From Nonomuraea guangzhouensis (lineage in GTDB: Bacteria; Actinomycetota; Actinomycetes; Streptosporangiales; Streptosporangiaceae), in assembly GCF_019396345.1 (NCBI RefSeq), contig NZ_JAHKRM010000003.1, positions 1 through 64,000 of the forward strand: a stretch of DNA of 64,000 bases. The letters are read 5' to 3'. The position numbers and the translations under genes were made by a program. Below the pieces are notes generated by a model. It saw nothing but the letters and a program-made list of their open reading frames with translations. It was not told the origin of the DNA and searched no databases. Shown in pieces: positions 53,812 to 62,268 of this stretch (the stretch's first letter is position 1; each line of letters opens with the position of its first letter).

Positions 53812-54507
53812 ATGATGGAAGCGCGACTGCTGATCGTCGAGGACGACCCCAACATCCTCGAACTCCTCGCCGCGAGCCTGAGGTTCGCGGGTTTCGACGT
53901 GTCCACGGTCAAGAACGGCCTGGACGCCGTCACCGCTGTTCAACGGCACCGTCCCGACCTGGTCGTGCTCGACGTCATGCTGCCCGACCTCGACGGATTC
54001 GAGATCGTACGGCGGCTGCGCGGCGGGGGCGTGCACGTGCCGGTGGTCTTCCTGACCGCCCGCGACGAGACCGAGGACAAGATCCGCGGGCTGACGATCG
54101 GCGGCGACGACTACGTCACCAAGCCGTTCAGCCTCGAAGAGGTGGTCGCCAGGATCCACGCGGTGCTCCGCCGTACCAGTGGAGAGTCGCAGGCGCCGCC
54201 GCCCAGGCTGACGTTCGCCGACATCGAGCTCGACGAGGAGAGCCACGAGGTGTGGCGCGGCGGCAACGCCGTGTCGCTGTCGCCGACCGAGTTCAAGCTG
54301 CTGCGGTACTTCATGACGAACGCGGGCCGGGTGCTGTCGAAGCCGCAGATCCTCGACCACGTCTGGGACTACGACTTCAGAGGCGAGGTCGGGATCGTCG
54401 AGTCCTACGTGTCGGTGCTCCGCCGTAAGATCGACAACCGCAACCCGCGGCTCATTCACACGTTGCGTGGTGTCGGATACGTCCTGCGGCTGCCGCCGAG
54501 TCCGTGA
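53812..54507 (+). CDS. OmpR/PhoB-type response regulator (first of two)
   Basis: A 231-residue DNA-binding response regulator. Receiver: acidic pocket Asp11/Asp12, phospho-acceptor Asp54 in VVLDVMLPDLDG, Thr in FLTARD and Lys104 in DYVTKPFS. C-terminal winged helix: LSPTEFKLLRYFMTNAGRVL and VESYVSVLRRKID. ATG 53812 and ATG 53815 are both possible after GGAG. Its stop overlaps the kinase start (TGATG), so this is the cognate pair. Confidence 0.93.
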   Translation: MMEARLLIVEDDPNILELLAASLRFAGFDVSTVKNGLDAVTAVQRHRPDLVVLDVMLPDLDGFEIVRRLRGGGVHVPVVFLTARDETEDKIRGLTIGGDDYVTKPFSLEEVVARIHAVLRRTSGESQAPPPRLTFADIELDEESHEVWRGGNAVSLSPTEFKLLRYFMTNAGRVLSKPQILDHVWDYDFRGEVGIVESYVSVLRRKIDNRNPRLIHTLRGVGYVLRLPPSP

Positions 54508-55928
54508 TGCGCGGTCTGCCGCTCAGGATCAAGCTGATCGCCGCCATGCTGGCACTGCTCGGCCTCGGGCTGACCTTCATCGGCGTAGTGAGCGTCTCCG
54601 TGCTGCACGGCTACCTGATGAACCGCGTCGACAGCCAGATCCAGCTGCTCGCCGTACGCGTGGAGAACAAGCTCAAGCACGACCAGGAGAAGCGGGAGCG
54701 GGGCAAGGAGACCAACGACAAGATGGCGTTGATCGAGTCCGACACGATCGTGCTGGTGCAGCCGCCGGGCGGGACGCTGACCCCGGTGTTCGGCGACCGT
54801 GACGTGGACGCAAGGCCCAGGCCGGTGCTGTCGCAGTCACCGGGACCGGGGCTCTACACGACGCGGGCGGTCAGCGGCGACGGCGAGTGGCGGGTGCTGC
54901 AGGCCTCGGCACCGGCGGGCGAGTACGTGATCGCGGCCGACCTGGAAGAGGTCAGGGACATCACCCGGCGGCTCGGCCTCATCGAGATCCTGGGCGGCGG
55001 CGGCATCCTGCTCATCCTCGCCGTCGTGGGCGTCGCGATGGTCCGGCGCAGCATGCGCCCGCTGACCGAGATCGAGAGCACCGCCGAGGCCATCGCGGGC
55101 GGCGAGCTCGGCCGCCGGGTGCCGACCGGCGACCCGCGTACGGAGGTGGGCCGCCTGGCCCTGTCGCTCAACGGGATGCTCGCGCAGATCGAGGCCGCCT
55201 TCACCGCCAGGTCCGCCTCCGAGGCGGCCGCCCGCCGCTCCGAGGACCGGATGCGCCAGTTCGTCGGCGACGCCTCGCACGAGCTGCGCACCCCGCTCAC
55301 CTCGATCCGCGGTTTCGCCGAGTACGCCAGGCAGAACCCGAAGGCCGACGCCGCCGAGCTGATGCAGCGCGTGGAGAAGGCCGCGGGCCGGATGAGCCTG
55401 CTCGTGGACGACCTGCTGCTGCTCGCCCGCGTCGACCAGCAGCGCCCGTTGCGCATGCGGCCGGTCGACATGCTGGCGCTGGCCGCCGACGCGGTGCACG
55501 AAGCGCGCATCCTGGCGCCCGACCGGGTGATCAGCCTGGACGTCGTCGGCGGCGCGGCGCTGATCGTCTCCGGCGACGAGGTACGGCTGCGCCAGGTGGT
55601 CACCAACCTCATGACCAACGCCCTGACCCACACCGAGCCGGCCACCCCGGTGACGATACGAGTCGGGGCGGGGGAGGACACGGCGTTCCTGGAAGTGGCC
55701 GACAAGGGGCCCGGGCTCACGCCCGAGCAGGTCGAGCGGGTGTTCGAGCGGTTCTACCGGGCCGACTCGGCCAGGTCGCGCCAGCGTTCGGGCGACGACC
55801 GGGGCAGCGGGCTCGGCCTGGCCATCGTGCAGGCGCTGGTAAAGGCGCACGGCGGCACGGTGCTGCTCGACAGCGCGCCCGGCCAGGGCTCCACGTTCCG
55901 GGTCGAACTCCCACTCGCCTTGGAGTGA
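54507..55928 (+). CDS. Sensor histidine kinase
   Basis: A 473-residue membrane kinase: transmembrane 1 (LIAAMLALLGLGLTFIGVV), an extracellular sensor of about 110 residues, transmembrane 2 (LGGGGILLILAVVGVAMV), a HAMP domain (MRPLTEIESTAEAIAGGELG), dimerisation domain with phospho-His258 in DASHELRTPLTS, and HATPase motifs N (LMTNALTHT), G1 (VADKGPGLTPEQ) and G2 (GSGLGLAIV). GTG 54504 is an alternative start. Flanked by two response regulators, only the first being coupled. Confidence 0.93.
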   Translation: MRGLPLRIKLIAAMLALLGLGLTFIGVVSVSVLHGYLMNRVDSQIQLLAVRVENKLKHDQEKRERGKETNDKMALIESDTIVLVQPPGGTLTPVFGDRDVDARPRPVLSQSPGPGLYTTRAVSGDGEWRVLQASAPAGEYVIAADLEEVRDITRRLGLIEILGGGGILLILAVVGVAMVRRSMRPLTEIESTAEAIAGGELGRRVPTGDPRTEVGRLALSLNGMLAQIEAAFTARSASEAAARRSEDRMRQFVGDASHELRTPLTSIRGFAEYARQNPKADAAELMQRVEKAAGRMSLLVDDLLLLARVDQQRPLRMRPVDMLALAADAVHEARILAPDRVISLDVVGGAALIVSGDEVRLRQVVTNLMTNALTHTEPATPVTIRVGAGEDTAFLEVADKGPGLTPEQVERVFERFYRADSARSRQRSGDDRGSGLGLAIVQALVKAHGGTVLLDSAPGQGSTFRVELPLALE

Positions 55929-55932
55929 GCAT

Positions 55933-55948
55933 TCAGCTATTCCTCAGC
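55933..55948 (+). promoter_or_regulatory. Direct repeats upstream of the second response regulator
   Basis: TCAGC occurs at 55933-55937 and 55944-55948, an 11-base period, in the 41-base gap between the kinase and the second regulator gene. OmpR-type regulators bind 11-base-spaced direct repeats, so this may be a feedback site. The motif is short, so support is limited. Confidence 0.35.
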
Positions 55949-55969
55949 CTCCTGAGTCACTCTGGGTAG

Positions 55970-56650
55970 GTGACTAAACCCGAGGCGCTGATCATGGTGG
56001 TGGACGACGAACCCAGCATCCGGGACCTTCTGTCCGCGAGCCTGCGCTTCTCCGGCTTCGAGGTGCTGACCGCCGCCGACGGCTACGAGGCCGTCGAGGT
56101 GGCCGAGCGGACCACGCCGGATCTGGTCGTGCTGGACGTCATGCTGCCCGATCTCGACGGGTTCGAGGTGGCCAAGCGGATCGGCGTGCCGGTGCTGTTC
56201 CTGACCGCCCGTGACGCCACCGAGGACAAGATCCTCGGGCTGGGGGTGGGCGACGACTACGTGACCAAGCCGTTCAGCCTGGAAGAGGTCCAGGCCAGGA
56301 TCCGCGCGGTGCTCCGGCGTACGCGCGGGGAGAACGCGCCCGCGAGCCGCCTCCAGGTCGCCGACCTGGAGCTGGACGAGGAGGCCCGCGAGGTCTGGCG
56401 CAACGGGCGGCAGGTACGGCTGTCGCCGACGGAGTTCAAGCTGCTGCACTACTTCATGTCCAACGCCGGGCGGGTGCTGTCCAAGGCGCAGATCCTCGAC
56501 CACGTCTGGAACTACGACTTCGGCGGCGACGCCGGTGTGGTCGAGTCGTACGTCTCCTACCTACGGCGCAAGGTCGACGACGTCGAGCCCAGGCTCATCC
56601 ACACGCTGCGTAGCGTCGGTTATGTGCTGCGGGAGCCACCGGCGGGCTAG
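55970..56650 (+). CDS. OmpR/PhoB-type response regulator (second, shortened receiver)
   Basis: A 226-residue regulator very similar to the one upstream. Phospho-acceptor Asp56 (VVLDVMLPDLDG) and Lys100 (DDYVTKPFS) are kept, but the segment between them is six residues shorter: the region after DGFEVAKR lacks about five residues and GVGDDYVTK lacks one residue present in the paralogue (IGGDDYVTK). The winged helix is intact (LSPTEFKLLHYFMSNAGRVL). Starts at GTG 55970 without clear ribosome binding site. Probably a duplicate of the first regulator that has diverged. Confidence 0.9.
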   Translation: MTKPEALIMVVDDEPSIRDLLSASLRFSGFEVLTAADGYEAVEVAERTTPDLVVLDVMLPDLDGFEVAKRIGVPVLFLTARDATEDKILGLGVGDDYVTKPFSLEEVQARIRAVLRRTRGENAPASRLQVADLELDEEAREVWRNGRQVRLSPTEFKLLHYFMSNAGRVLSKAQILDHVWNYDFGGDAGVVESYVSYLRRKVDDVEPRLIHTLRSVGYVLREPPAG

Positions 56651-56659
56651 CGTGGTCCT

Positions 56660-58435
56660 ATGGATCTGCTGGGCGCGTTGGAGGAGTTGCGCCACCGGCT
56701 CGATGGCGAGCTGTTCCCGCTCGAGATCGGTGCGGCCGCCGACGACCGGCGCGCGCTCAAGGAGCTCACCGGCCAGCTCGACGACTACCTGCTGCCCCGG
56801 CTGCGGGCCATCGACGCGCCGTTGCTCGCCGTGGTCGGCGGCTCCACCGGGGCGGGCAAGTCGACGCTGGTCAACTCGCTGGTCGGGGCCGACGTCGCCG
56901 AGCCCGGCGTGCTGCGGCCCACCACGCTGGTGCCGACGCTGGTGGTGAGCCCGGCCGACCGCGACTGGTTCATGGGCCAGAACGTCCTGCCCGGGCTGTC
57001 CCGCGGCACCGGATCGGCCGTCGGAGCGCTGCGGGTGGTCACCTCTCCGTCGCTCGCCGCGGGGCTGGCGCTGCTCGACGCGCCCGACATCGACTCGGTG
57101 GTGACCGCGAACCGCGAGCTGGCCGCGCAACTGCTGGCCGCCGCCGATCTGTGGTTGTTCGTCACCACCGCCGCCCGTTACGCCGACGAGGTGCCGTGGA
57201 GCTTCCTGCGCTCGGCGCGCGAACGCAGCACGGCGCTCGCCCTCGTGCTCGACCGCGTGCCCGCCGAGGCCGTCGAGCCCGTCACCCGCGATCTCGAACG
57301 CCTGCTGGTCGAGAACGGTCTCGCCGGCACCCGGCTGTTCACCGTGCCCGAGGCGGCACTGCCGTCGGAGAAGGCGCGGCTGCCCGCCGCACTGGTGTCG
57401 CCCATCTCCGCGTGGCTGTCCGAACTGGCCGCCGACGCGGCCGAACGGTCCCGGGTCGTCAGGCAGACGCTGTCCGGGGCGCTCCACAGCCTGGTCACGC
57501 GGGTGCCGCTGCTGGCCGACGCGGTCACGCGGCAGCAGGCCGGGTTCGACGCGCTGCGGTCCATCGTGTCGGGGGCCTACTCGGGCGGGCTGGCCGACTT
57601 CGACGAGGGCATGCGCGACGGGTCGCTGCTCCGCGGCGAGGTGCTGGCCCGCTGGCAGGACTTCATCGGCACCGGCGACCTGATGCGCTCGCTGGAGAGC
57701 CGGGTGGGCTGGCTGCGTGACCGGGTCGTCGGCTTCTTCACCGGGCGGGTGCCCGCCGACTCGCTGCGCGACGCGCTGGAGAGTGGCGTCGAGACGCTGA
57801 TCAGAGGCGCCGCCGACGCCGCCGCCGAACGCAGCCTCGAGGGCTGGTCGGCCGCGCCCGGCGGTCCCGGGATCATCGCCAACGTCGGCGCGGTGGAAGC
57901 GGCCCGGCTGGGCCGGACCTCCCCCGACCTGAGCAAACGGGCCTCGGCGGCGGTGCGGGGATGGCAGGAGTACGTCCTCGACCTGGTACGCCACGAAGGC
58001 GCCGAGAAACGGACTACGGCCCGGATCGCCTCCTTCGGGGTGAATGGGGCAGGTTTGCTGCTGATGCTGGCCGTGTTCGCCTCTACGGGTGGGTTGACCG
58101 GGATCGAGGTCGGGATCGCGGGTGGGACGAGTGTGCTGTCGCAGAAGCTGCTGGAGGCGGTGTTCGGTGATCAGGCGGTGCGGACGCTGACCGTCAAGGC
58201 GCGCGAGGATCTGCGCGAACGGGTGCGGAGACTGCTGGAGGAGGAGGCCGGGCGGTTCACCGAGCTGCTGGCGGCGGTCGAGCCACCGGCCGGGGCGGCG
58301 GGCGCCCTGCGGGAGGCCGCCCAGGCGGTCCGCGCCCATCGCACCGAACTGCCGTCGGGCACGGCTCCGGTCTCCGACGCCGAAGGTCCGGCTGAGGGGC
58401 CGGCCGAAGGTCTCGCTGAAGGTGAGGGCTCGTGA
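56660..58435 (+). CDS. dynA: Dynamin-like GTPase, DynA-type
   Basis: A 591-residue large GTPase. P-loop VVGGSTGAGKST (about 58-69), switch threonines in LRPTTLVPT, G3 LLDAPDIDS and a G4-like LVLDRV. A hydrophobic stretch near residues 455-500 (IASFGVNGAGLLLMLAVFAS; IEVGIAGGTSVLSQKLL) could insert in the membrane. The C-terminus carries short EGPAEG repeats. Its organisation and coupling to the next gene fit DynA/DynB of Streptomyces, which stabilise FtsZ rings in sporulation septation; the assignment is by analogy. Starts 9 bases after the response regulator gene. Confidence 0.75.
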   Translation: MDLLGALEELRHRLDGELFPLEIGAAADDRRALKELTGQLDDYLLPRLRAIDAPLLAVVGGSTGAGKSTLVNSLVGADVAEPGVLRPTTLVPTLVVSPADRDWFMGQNVLPGLSRGTGSAVGALRVVTSPSLAAGLALLDAPDIDSVVTANRELAAQLLAAADLWLFVTTAARYADEVPWSFLRSARERSTALALVLDRVPAEAVEPVTRDLERLLVENGLAGTRLFTVPEAALPSEKARLPAALVSPISAWLSELAADAAERSRVVRQTLSGALHSLVTRVPLLADAVTRQQAGFDALRSIVSGAYSGGLADFDEGMRDGSLLRGEVLARWQDFIGTGDLMRSLESRVGWLRDRVVGFFTGRVPADSLRDALESGVETLIRGAADAAAERSLEGWSAAPGGPGIIANVGAVEAARLGRTSPDLSKRASAAVRGWQEYVLDLVRHEGAEKRTTARIASFGVNGAGLLLMLAVFASTGGLTGIEVGIAGGTSVLSQKLLEAVFGDQAVRTLTVKAREDLRERVRRLLEEEAGRFTELLAAVEPPAGAAGALREAAQAVRAHRTELPSGTAPVSDAEGPAEGPAEGLAEGEGS

Positions 58436-60063
58436 AGCTGCTGCGTCGTAAGGAGGGGCCGTCGCTGGACTCCCGGCTGGCCGCGCTGCTGGAGGCGGCC
58501 GAGCTGGCCGAGGGGCGGCTGCCGGCCGACGTGGTGTCCCAGGCGCGGGCGGTGGCGGAACGGGCCGGTGTACGGCGCAGCCTGTCGGTGGATCACACCG
58601 TGGCGGCGTTGGCCGGGGCCACTGGAAGCGGGAAGTCGTCTTTGTTCAACGCGCTGGCCGGGGACGAGCTCGCGGCGGTGGGCGTCACCCGGCCGACCAC
58701 GTCGACCGCGCAGGCGGCGCTGTGGGACGGGGCGGGGGCGGGTCCGCTGCTCGACTGGCTGGAGATCCCCCAACGGCATGCTCCGGCCGCCGTCGGGCCC
58801 GACTTTTCCGGACTTATCCTGCTAGATCTCCCCGACCATGACTCCATCCGGCTGGCGCACCGCCTGGAGGTCGACCGGCTGGTGGAGCTCGTGGATCTGC
58901 TGGTGTGGGTGCTGGACCCGCAGAAGTACGCCGACGCGGCGGTGCATGAGCGCTACCTGCGCCCGCTGGCCGGGCACCGGGACGTGATGGTGGTGGTGCT
59001 CAACCAGATCGACCGCCTGCCGCCCGACGCGGTGGACCGGTGCCTGCGTGACCTGCGCCGCCTCCTGGACGACGACGGGCTGACGGGGGTGCCGATCCTC
59101 GGTGCCTCCGCGCGTACGGGTGCGGGCCTGGCCGAGCTGCGCGCGCTCCTGGCGGAGCGGGTGGCCGAGCGCCGCTCCTGGTCCGCCCGTCTGTCCGCCG
59201 ACGTGTCCGCCGCCGCCGACCACCTGGCCGACCAGTCCGCCGACCACCTGGCCGACCGGTCCGCCGCGCCGCTCCCGGACGCCGGCGCGGTGGCCGGGTT
59301 GGGGAAGCCGCTCACCGCCGCGCTCTCCGAGGCCGCCGGGGTGCCGCTGGTCGTGGCGGCCGTGCGGAAGGGGCACCGGCACCGGGCCGTGGTGGCGACC
59401 GGCTGGCCCGTCACCAAGTGGGTCCGGCGGTTCCGGCCCGACCCGTTGCGCAGGCTGCGCATCGGCACGTCACGCGACCTGGAGATCGTCGGCCGTACGT
59501 CCGTCCCGGTCGCTTCGGCCGTGCAGAAGGCACAGGTCGAGACCGCCATCCGCGACGTCGGCGAGGCGGCGGCGAGTGACCTGGACGGGGTGTGGGCGGC
59601 GGCGGTACGGCAGGCGGCGCGGTCGCGGGCCGGAGAGCTGGCCGACGCCGTGGACCGGGCGGTGGCGACGACCTCGCTCGGCGCGACCAGGCGGCCGAGG
59701 TGGTGGCGGGCGGTGGGGATGCTGCAGTGGCTGGTGTTCGCCGTCATGGTCGCCGGTGGGCTGTGGCTGGGGGTGCTGTTCGGCATGGACTATCTGCGCC
59801 TGCCCCAGCCGCCCCTGCCGACGCTGGGCGTGGTGCCGTGGCCGACGGTGCTGCTCGGCGGGGGCGCGCTGGCCGGAGTGCTGATCGCGTTGCTGTCCCG
59901 GCTGGCGGCCTGGGCGGGCGGGCAGCGCCGGGCGCGCCGGGTGGCGAAGGACCTGCGGTCGGCCATCGCCCAGGTCGGCGCCGAGTACGTACTGGAGCCG
60001 GTGAAGGGCGAACTGGCCAGGCACACCCGCTTCACCGAGGCGATCACCCGCGCCCGCGCCTGA
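58432..60063 (+). CDS. dynB: Dynamin-like GTPase, DynB-type membrane protein
   Basis: A 543-residue GTPase with P-loop AGATGSGKSS (about 61-70), G2 VTRPTTSTAQ, G3 LLDLPDHDS (about 131) and G4 VLNQIDR, followed by a helical middle and two transmembrane helices close to the C-terminus (LQWLVFAVMVAGGLWLGVLF; VPWPTVLLGGGALAGVLIAL). That layout matches DynB. GTG 58432 overlaps the dynA stop (GTGA). Its last 37 bases and stop are duplicated directly downstream. Middle part contains a small DHLADQSADHLADRSA repeat. Confidence 0.77.
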   Translation: MKLLRRKEGPSLDSRLAALLEAAELAEGRLPADVVSQARAVAERAGVRRSLSVDHTVAALAGATGSGKSSLFNALAGDELAAVGVTRPTTSTAQAALWDGAGAGPLLDWLEIPQRHAPAAVGPDFSGLILLDLPDHDSIRLAHRLEVDRLVELVDLLVWVLDPQKYADAAVHERYLRPLAGHRDVMVVVLNQIDRLPPDAVDRCLRDLRRLLDDDGLTGVPILGASARTGAGLAELRALLAERVAERRSWSARLSADVSAAADHLADQSADHLADRSAAPLPDAGAVAGLGKPLTAALSEAAGVPLVVAAVRKGHRHRAVVATGWPVTKWVRRFRPDPLRRLRIGTSRDLEIVGRTSVPVASAVQKAQVETAIRDVGEAAASDLDGVWAAAVRQAARSRAGELADAVDRAVATTSLGATRRPRWWRAVGMLQWLVFAVMVAGGLWLGVLFGMDYLRLPQPPLPTLGVVPWPTVLLGGGALAGVLIALLSRLAAWAGGQRRARRVAKDLRSAIAQVGAEYVLEPVKGELARHTRFTEAITRARA

Positions 60064-60127
60064 CCCGCTTCACCGAGGCGATCACCTGCGCTCGTGCCTG
60101 GACCGCTTCCTGAGGCGATCGCCTGCG
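60025..60127 (+). repeat. 38-base tandem duplication across the dynB stop codon
   Basis: Copy 1 (60025-60062) contains the last codons of dynB up to the first two bases of its stop; copy 2 (60063-60100) follows immediately with three C-to-T differences; a degenerate third copy occupies about 60101-60127. Unit begins ACCCGCTTCACCGAGGCGAT. Since the unit is 38 bases, copy 2 could not extend the protein in frame. Confidence 0.85.
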
Positions 60128-60141
60128 GCCCGACGGTCCTG

Positions 60142-61308
60142 TCAGGGGCGGCCGGTGGGTCCGAGGAGGAGGGTCGACAGGGCCGCGCCCAGGCCGGCGA
60201 AACCGGCGGCCACCAGGAACGGCATCGACGGCCCGAACTCCTGCCCCACCACCCCGGCCACCCCCGACCCCGCCGCGGCCCCCACGCTCGCCGCCGTCGA
60301 CACCCACCCGAACGCCTCCGCCTGCGCCCCCGGCGCGAGCTCGTCCACCAGCAGCGACGTGGTCGTCAGCGCCGGGTTGAGCATCAGACCCCCGGCGAAG
60401 AGCACCACCCAGAACAGCGGCAGCGCCGACACCAGCACCAGCGGCCCCAGCGCGAGACCGAAGACCAGCAGCAGCCCGGTCAGCCGGCGCGCGGGAGCGG
60501 CCGTCCACCGGCGGGCGCCGTAGACGGCCGCCCCGGCCACGCCGCCCAGCGACAGCGCCGCCACCAGCAGGCCCGTCGCGGCCGGAATGCCCCGGGCCGC
60601 CGCTAGAGCGGGCACCCCGACGTCCAGCGCCCCGATGGCCCCGCCGAGCAGCACCATCACGACGAGCAGCAACCGCATCCCGAGATGCCGGAACACCCGT
60701 CCCCGCCCCGCCGACCGCGAGGGACCGGTGACCCGCAGCGCCCGGGAGAAGGCCAGCGTGCCCGCCCCCGCGGCGACGGCCACCACACCCAGCGCCAGCG
60801 ACGCCGACGCCAGCGCGATCAGCACCCCTAACAGCAGCGGGCCGGTGAGCATGGCCAGCTCCTGCACCAGGTACACGAGGCTGTAGGCGGCGGTACGGCC
60901 CTCCGTGGCCAGGCGGGCGCCCAACTCGACGCGCATGGTCACCGAGACCGGCGGCAGTCCGGCCCCGGCCGTCCAGGCCAGCGCCACGATCGTCCACCCC
61001 GGCCACCCGGCACCGGCGCCGGCCACCACCGCGATCAGGGCCGTGACGTGCGCCAACGCGCTGACGGCCAGCACCCCTCGCGGCCCTCGCCGGTCGATGG
61101 CGCGCCCCTGGACGGGCCTGGCCATCCCCGCGCCGATGGCGAACGCCGCCGCGGCCAGCCCCGCCAGCACCAGCGAGCCGCTCGACGCCTGCACCACCAG
61201 CACGATCCCCACCGGCGCGACCTGCTGCGTGAGCTGGGCCAGGAACCCGAGGACGGCCTGCGCCGTAACACCCGGCAGACCGAACAGCTTCCGGTACGGC
61301 ACGCCCAT
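60142..61308 (-). CDS. MFS transporter linked to a LysR gene
   Basis: A 388-residue major facilitator with about 12 transmembrane helices (VLGFLAQLTQQVAPVGIVLV; the helix 2-3 loop is RPVQGRAIDRRGPRGV, including the DRRGPR signature). ATG 61308 follows GGGTGAG; a GTG at 61317 that overlaps the LysR stop as GTGA is equally possible. Coupled to the upstream lysR gene, so both form one unit. Substrate unknown, perhaps an amino acid or drug. Confidence 0.85.
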   Translation of the reverse strand: MGVPYRKLFGLPGVTAQAVLGFLAQLTQQVAPVGIVLVVQASSGSLVLAGLAAAAFAIGAGMARPVQGRAIDRRGPRGVLAVSALAHVTALIAVVAGAGAGWPGWTIVALAWTAGAGLPPVSVTMRVELGARLATEGRTAAYSLVYLVQELAMLTGPLLLGVLIALASASLALGVVAVAAGAGTLAFSRALRVTGPSRSAGRGRVFRHLGMRLLLVVMVLLGGAIGALDVGVPALAAARGIPAATGLLVAALSLGGVAGAAVYGARRWTAAPARRLTGLLLVFGLALGPLVLVSALPLFWVVLFAGGLMLNPALTTTSLLVDELAPGAQAEAFGWVSTAASVGAAAGSGVAGVVGQEFGPSMPFLVAAGFAGLGAALSTLLLGPTGRP

Positions 61309-61313
61309 GCGTC

Positions 61314-62240
61314 TCACCCGGCCCCGAGGGAATCGGCGATCGTGTGCAGGGTGCCGAGCAGCGGCCGGAGAAGAGGATGAGCCTCGGCACCGCGCCGCAC
61401 GGCCGCGAAGACCCGCCGCTCGGGCCCCGGCGTCTGACGTACTGCGACGCCCGGCAGCACCATGTCGCGGAGGGCCAGTCTGGGCACCAGGGCCACGCCC
61501 GCACCGGCGCCGACCAGTGCCACCACGGCGCGGAAGTCGTCGGAGCAGTGGGCGAAGTTCGGTGAGAAGCCCGCCTGCTCGCAGGCGAAGGTGATCACGT
61601 CGTGGACGGGGTTGCCGGGATAGGGCCCGATCCACGTCTCGCCGGCGAGATCGCCGAGCCGGACCGCATCGGCCGGGGGCGGGCCGCCGGCGCCCGCCAG
61701 CGGGTGATCCTGGGGGAGCACCAGGTCGAACGGCTCCGCGTACAGGGCGGATCGGTGCAGGCGGGGATCGGCCGCGTCCGGGGCGCCGCGATACTCCACC
61801 GCGATGGCCAGGTCGGCCCGGTCGTCGAGCAGCATGGTCAGGCTGTGGTCGCCCTCGGCGTCGAGCACCCGTATCCGCAGCCCCGGGGAGCCGGTGCGCA
61901 GGGCGGTGATGGCGGGGGAGAGCACGGCGCTGATCGCGGTGGCGAAGCAGGCGACGGTCACCTCGCCCGCCGCGCCCGTGCTGTAGGCGGCGATCTCGGC
62001 TTCGGCGCGTTCGAGCTGGGCGAGCACCTCGTTGGCGTGGGTGAGCATGATCTGGCCGACCGCGGTCAGGCGGACGCCGCGCGCGTCGCGGGTGAACAGC
62101 CGGTGGCCCACCTCGTGCTCCAGCGCCCCGAGCTGCTGGGAGACGGCCGAGGGGGTGAGGTGCAGTGCGGCGGCCGCGGCGGTGACCGTGCCATGGTCGG
62201 CCACCGCGCGCAACGTACGCAGCCGCCGCGTGTCTATCAC
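61314..62240 (-). CDS. LysR family transcriptional regulator
   Basis: A 308-residue LysR protein: N-terminal helix-turn-helix (LRAVADHGTVTAAAAALHLT, PSAVSQQLGALEHEVGHRLF) and a periplasmic-binding-like effector domain (GEVTVACFATAISAVLSPAI; DLAIAVEYRG; VALVGAGAGVALVPRLAL). GTG start at 62240. The MFS gene is directly downstream, which is the likely target. Kbl lies 28 bases upstream in the same direction. Confidence 0.92.
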   Translation of the reverse strand: MIDTRRLRTLRAVADHGTVTAAAAALHLTPSAVSQQLGALEHEVGHRLFTRDARGVRLTAVGQIMLTHANEVLAQLERAEAEIAAYSTGAAGEVTVACFATAISAVLSPAITALRTGSPGLRIRVLDAEGDHSLTMLLDDRADLAIAVEYRGAPDAADPRLHRSALYAEPFDLVLPQDHPLAGAGGPPPADAVRLGDLAGETWIGPYPGNPVHDVITFACEQAGFSPNFAHCSDDFRAVVALVGAGAGVALVPRLALRDMVLPGVAVRQTPGPERRVFAAVRRGAEAHPLLRPLLGTLHTIADSLGAG

Positions 62241-62268
62241 GCAGCGAGAATACGTGGGATCCGGAGCG

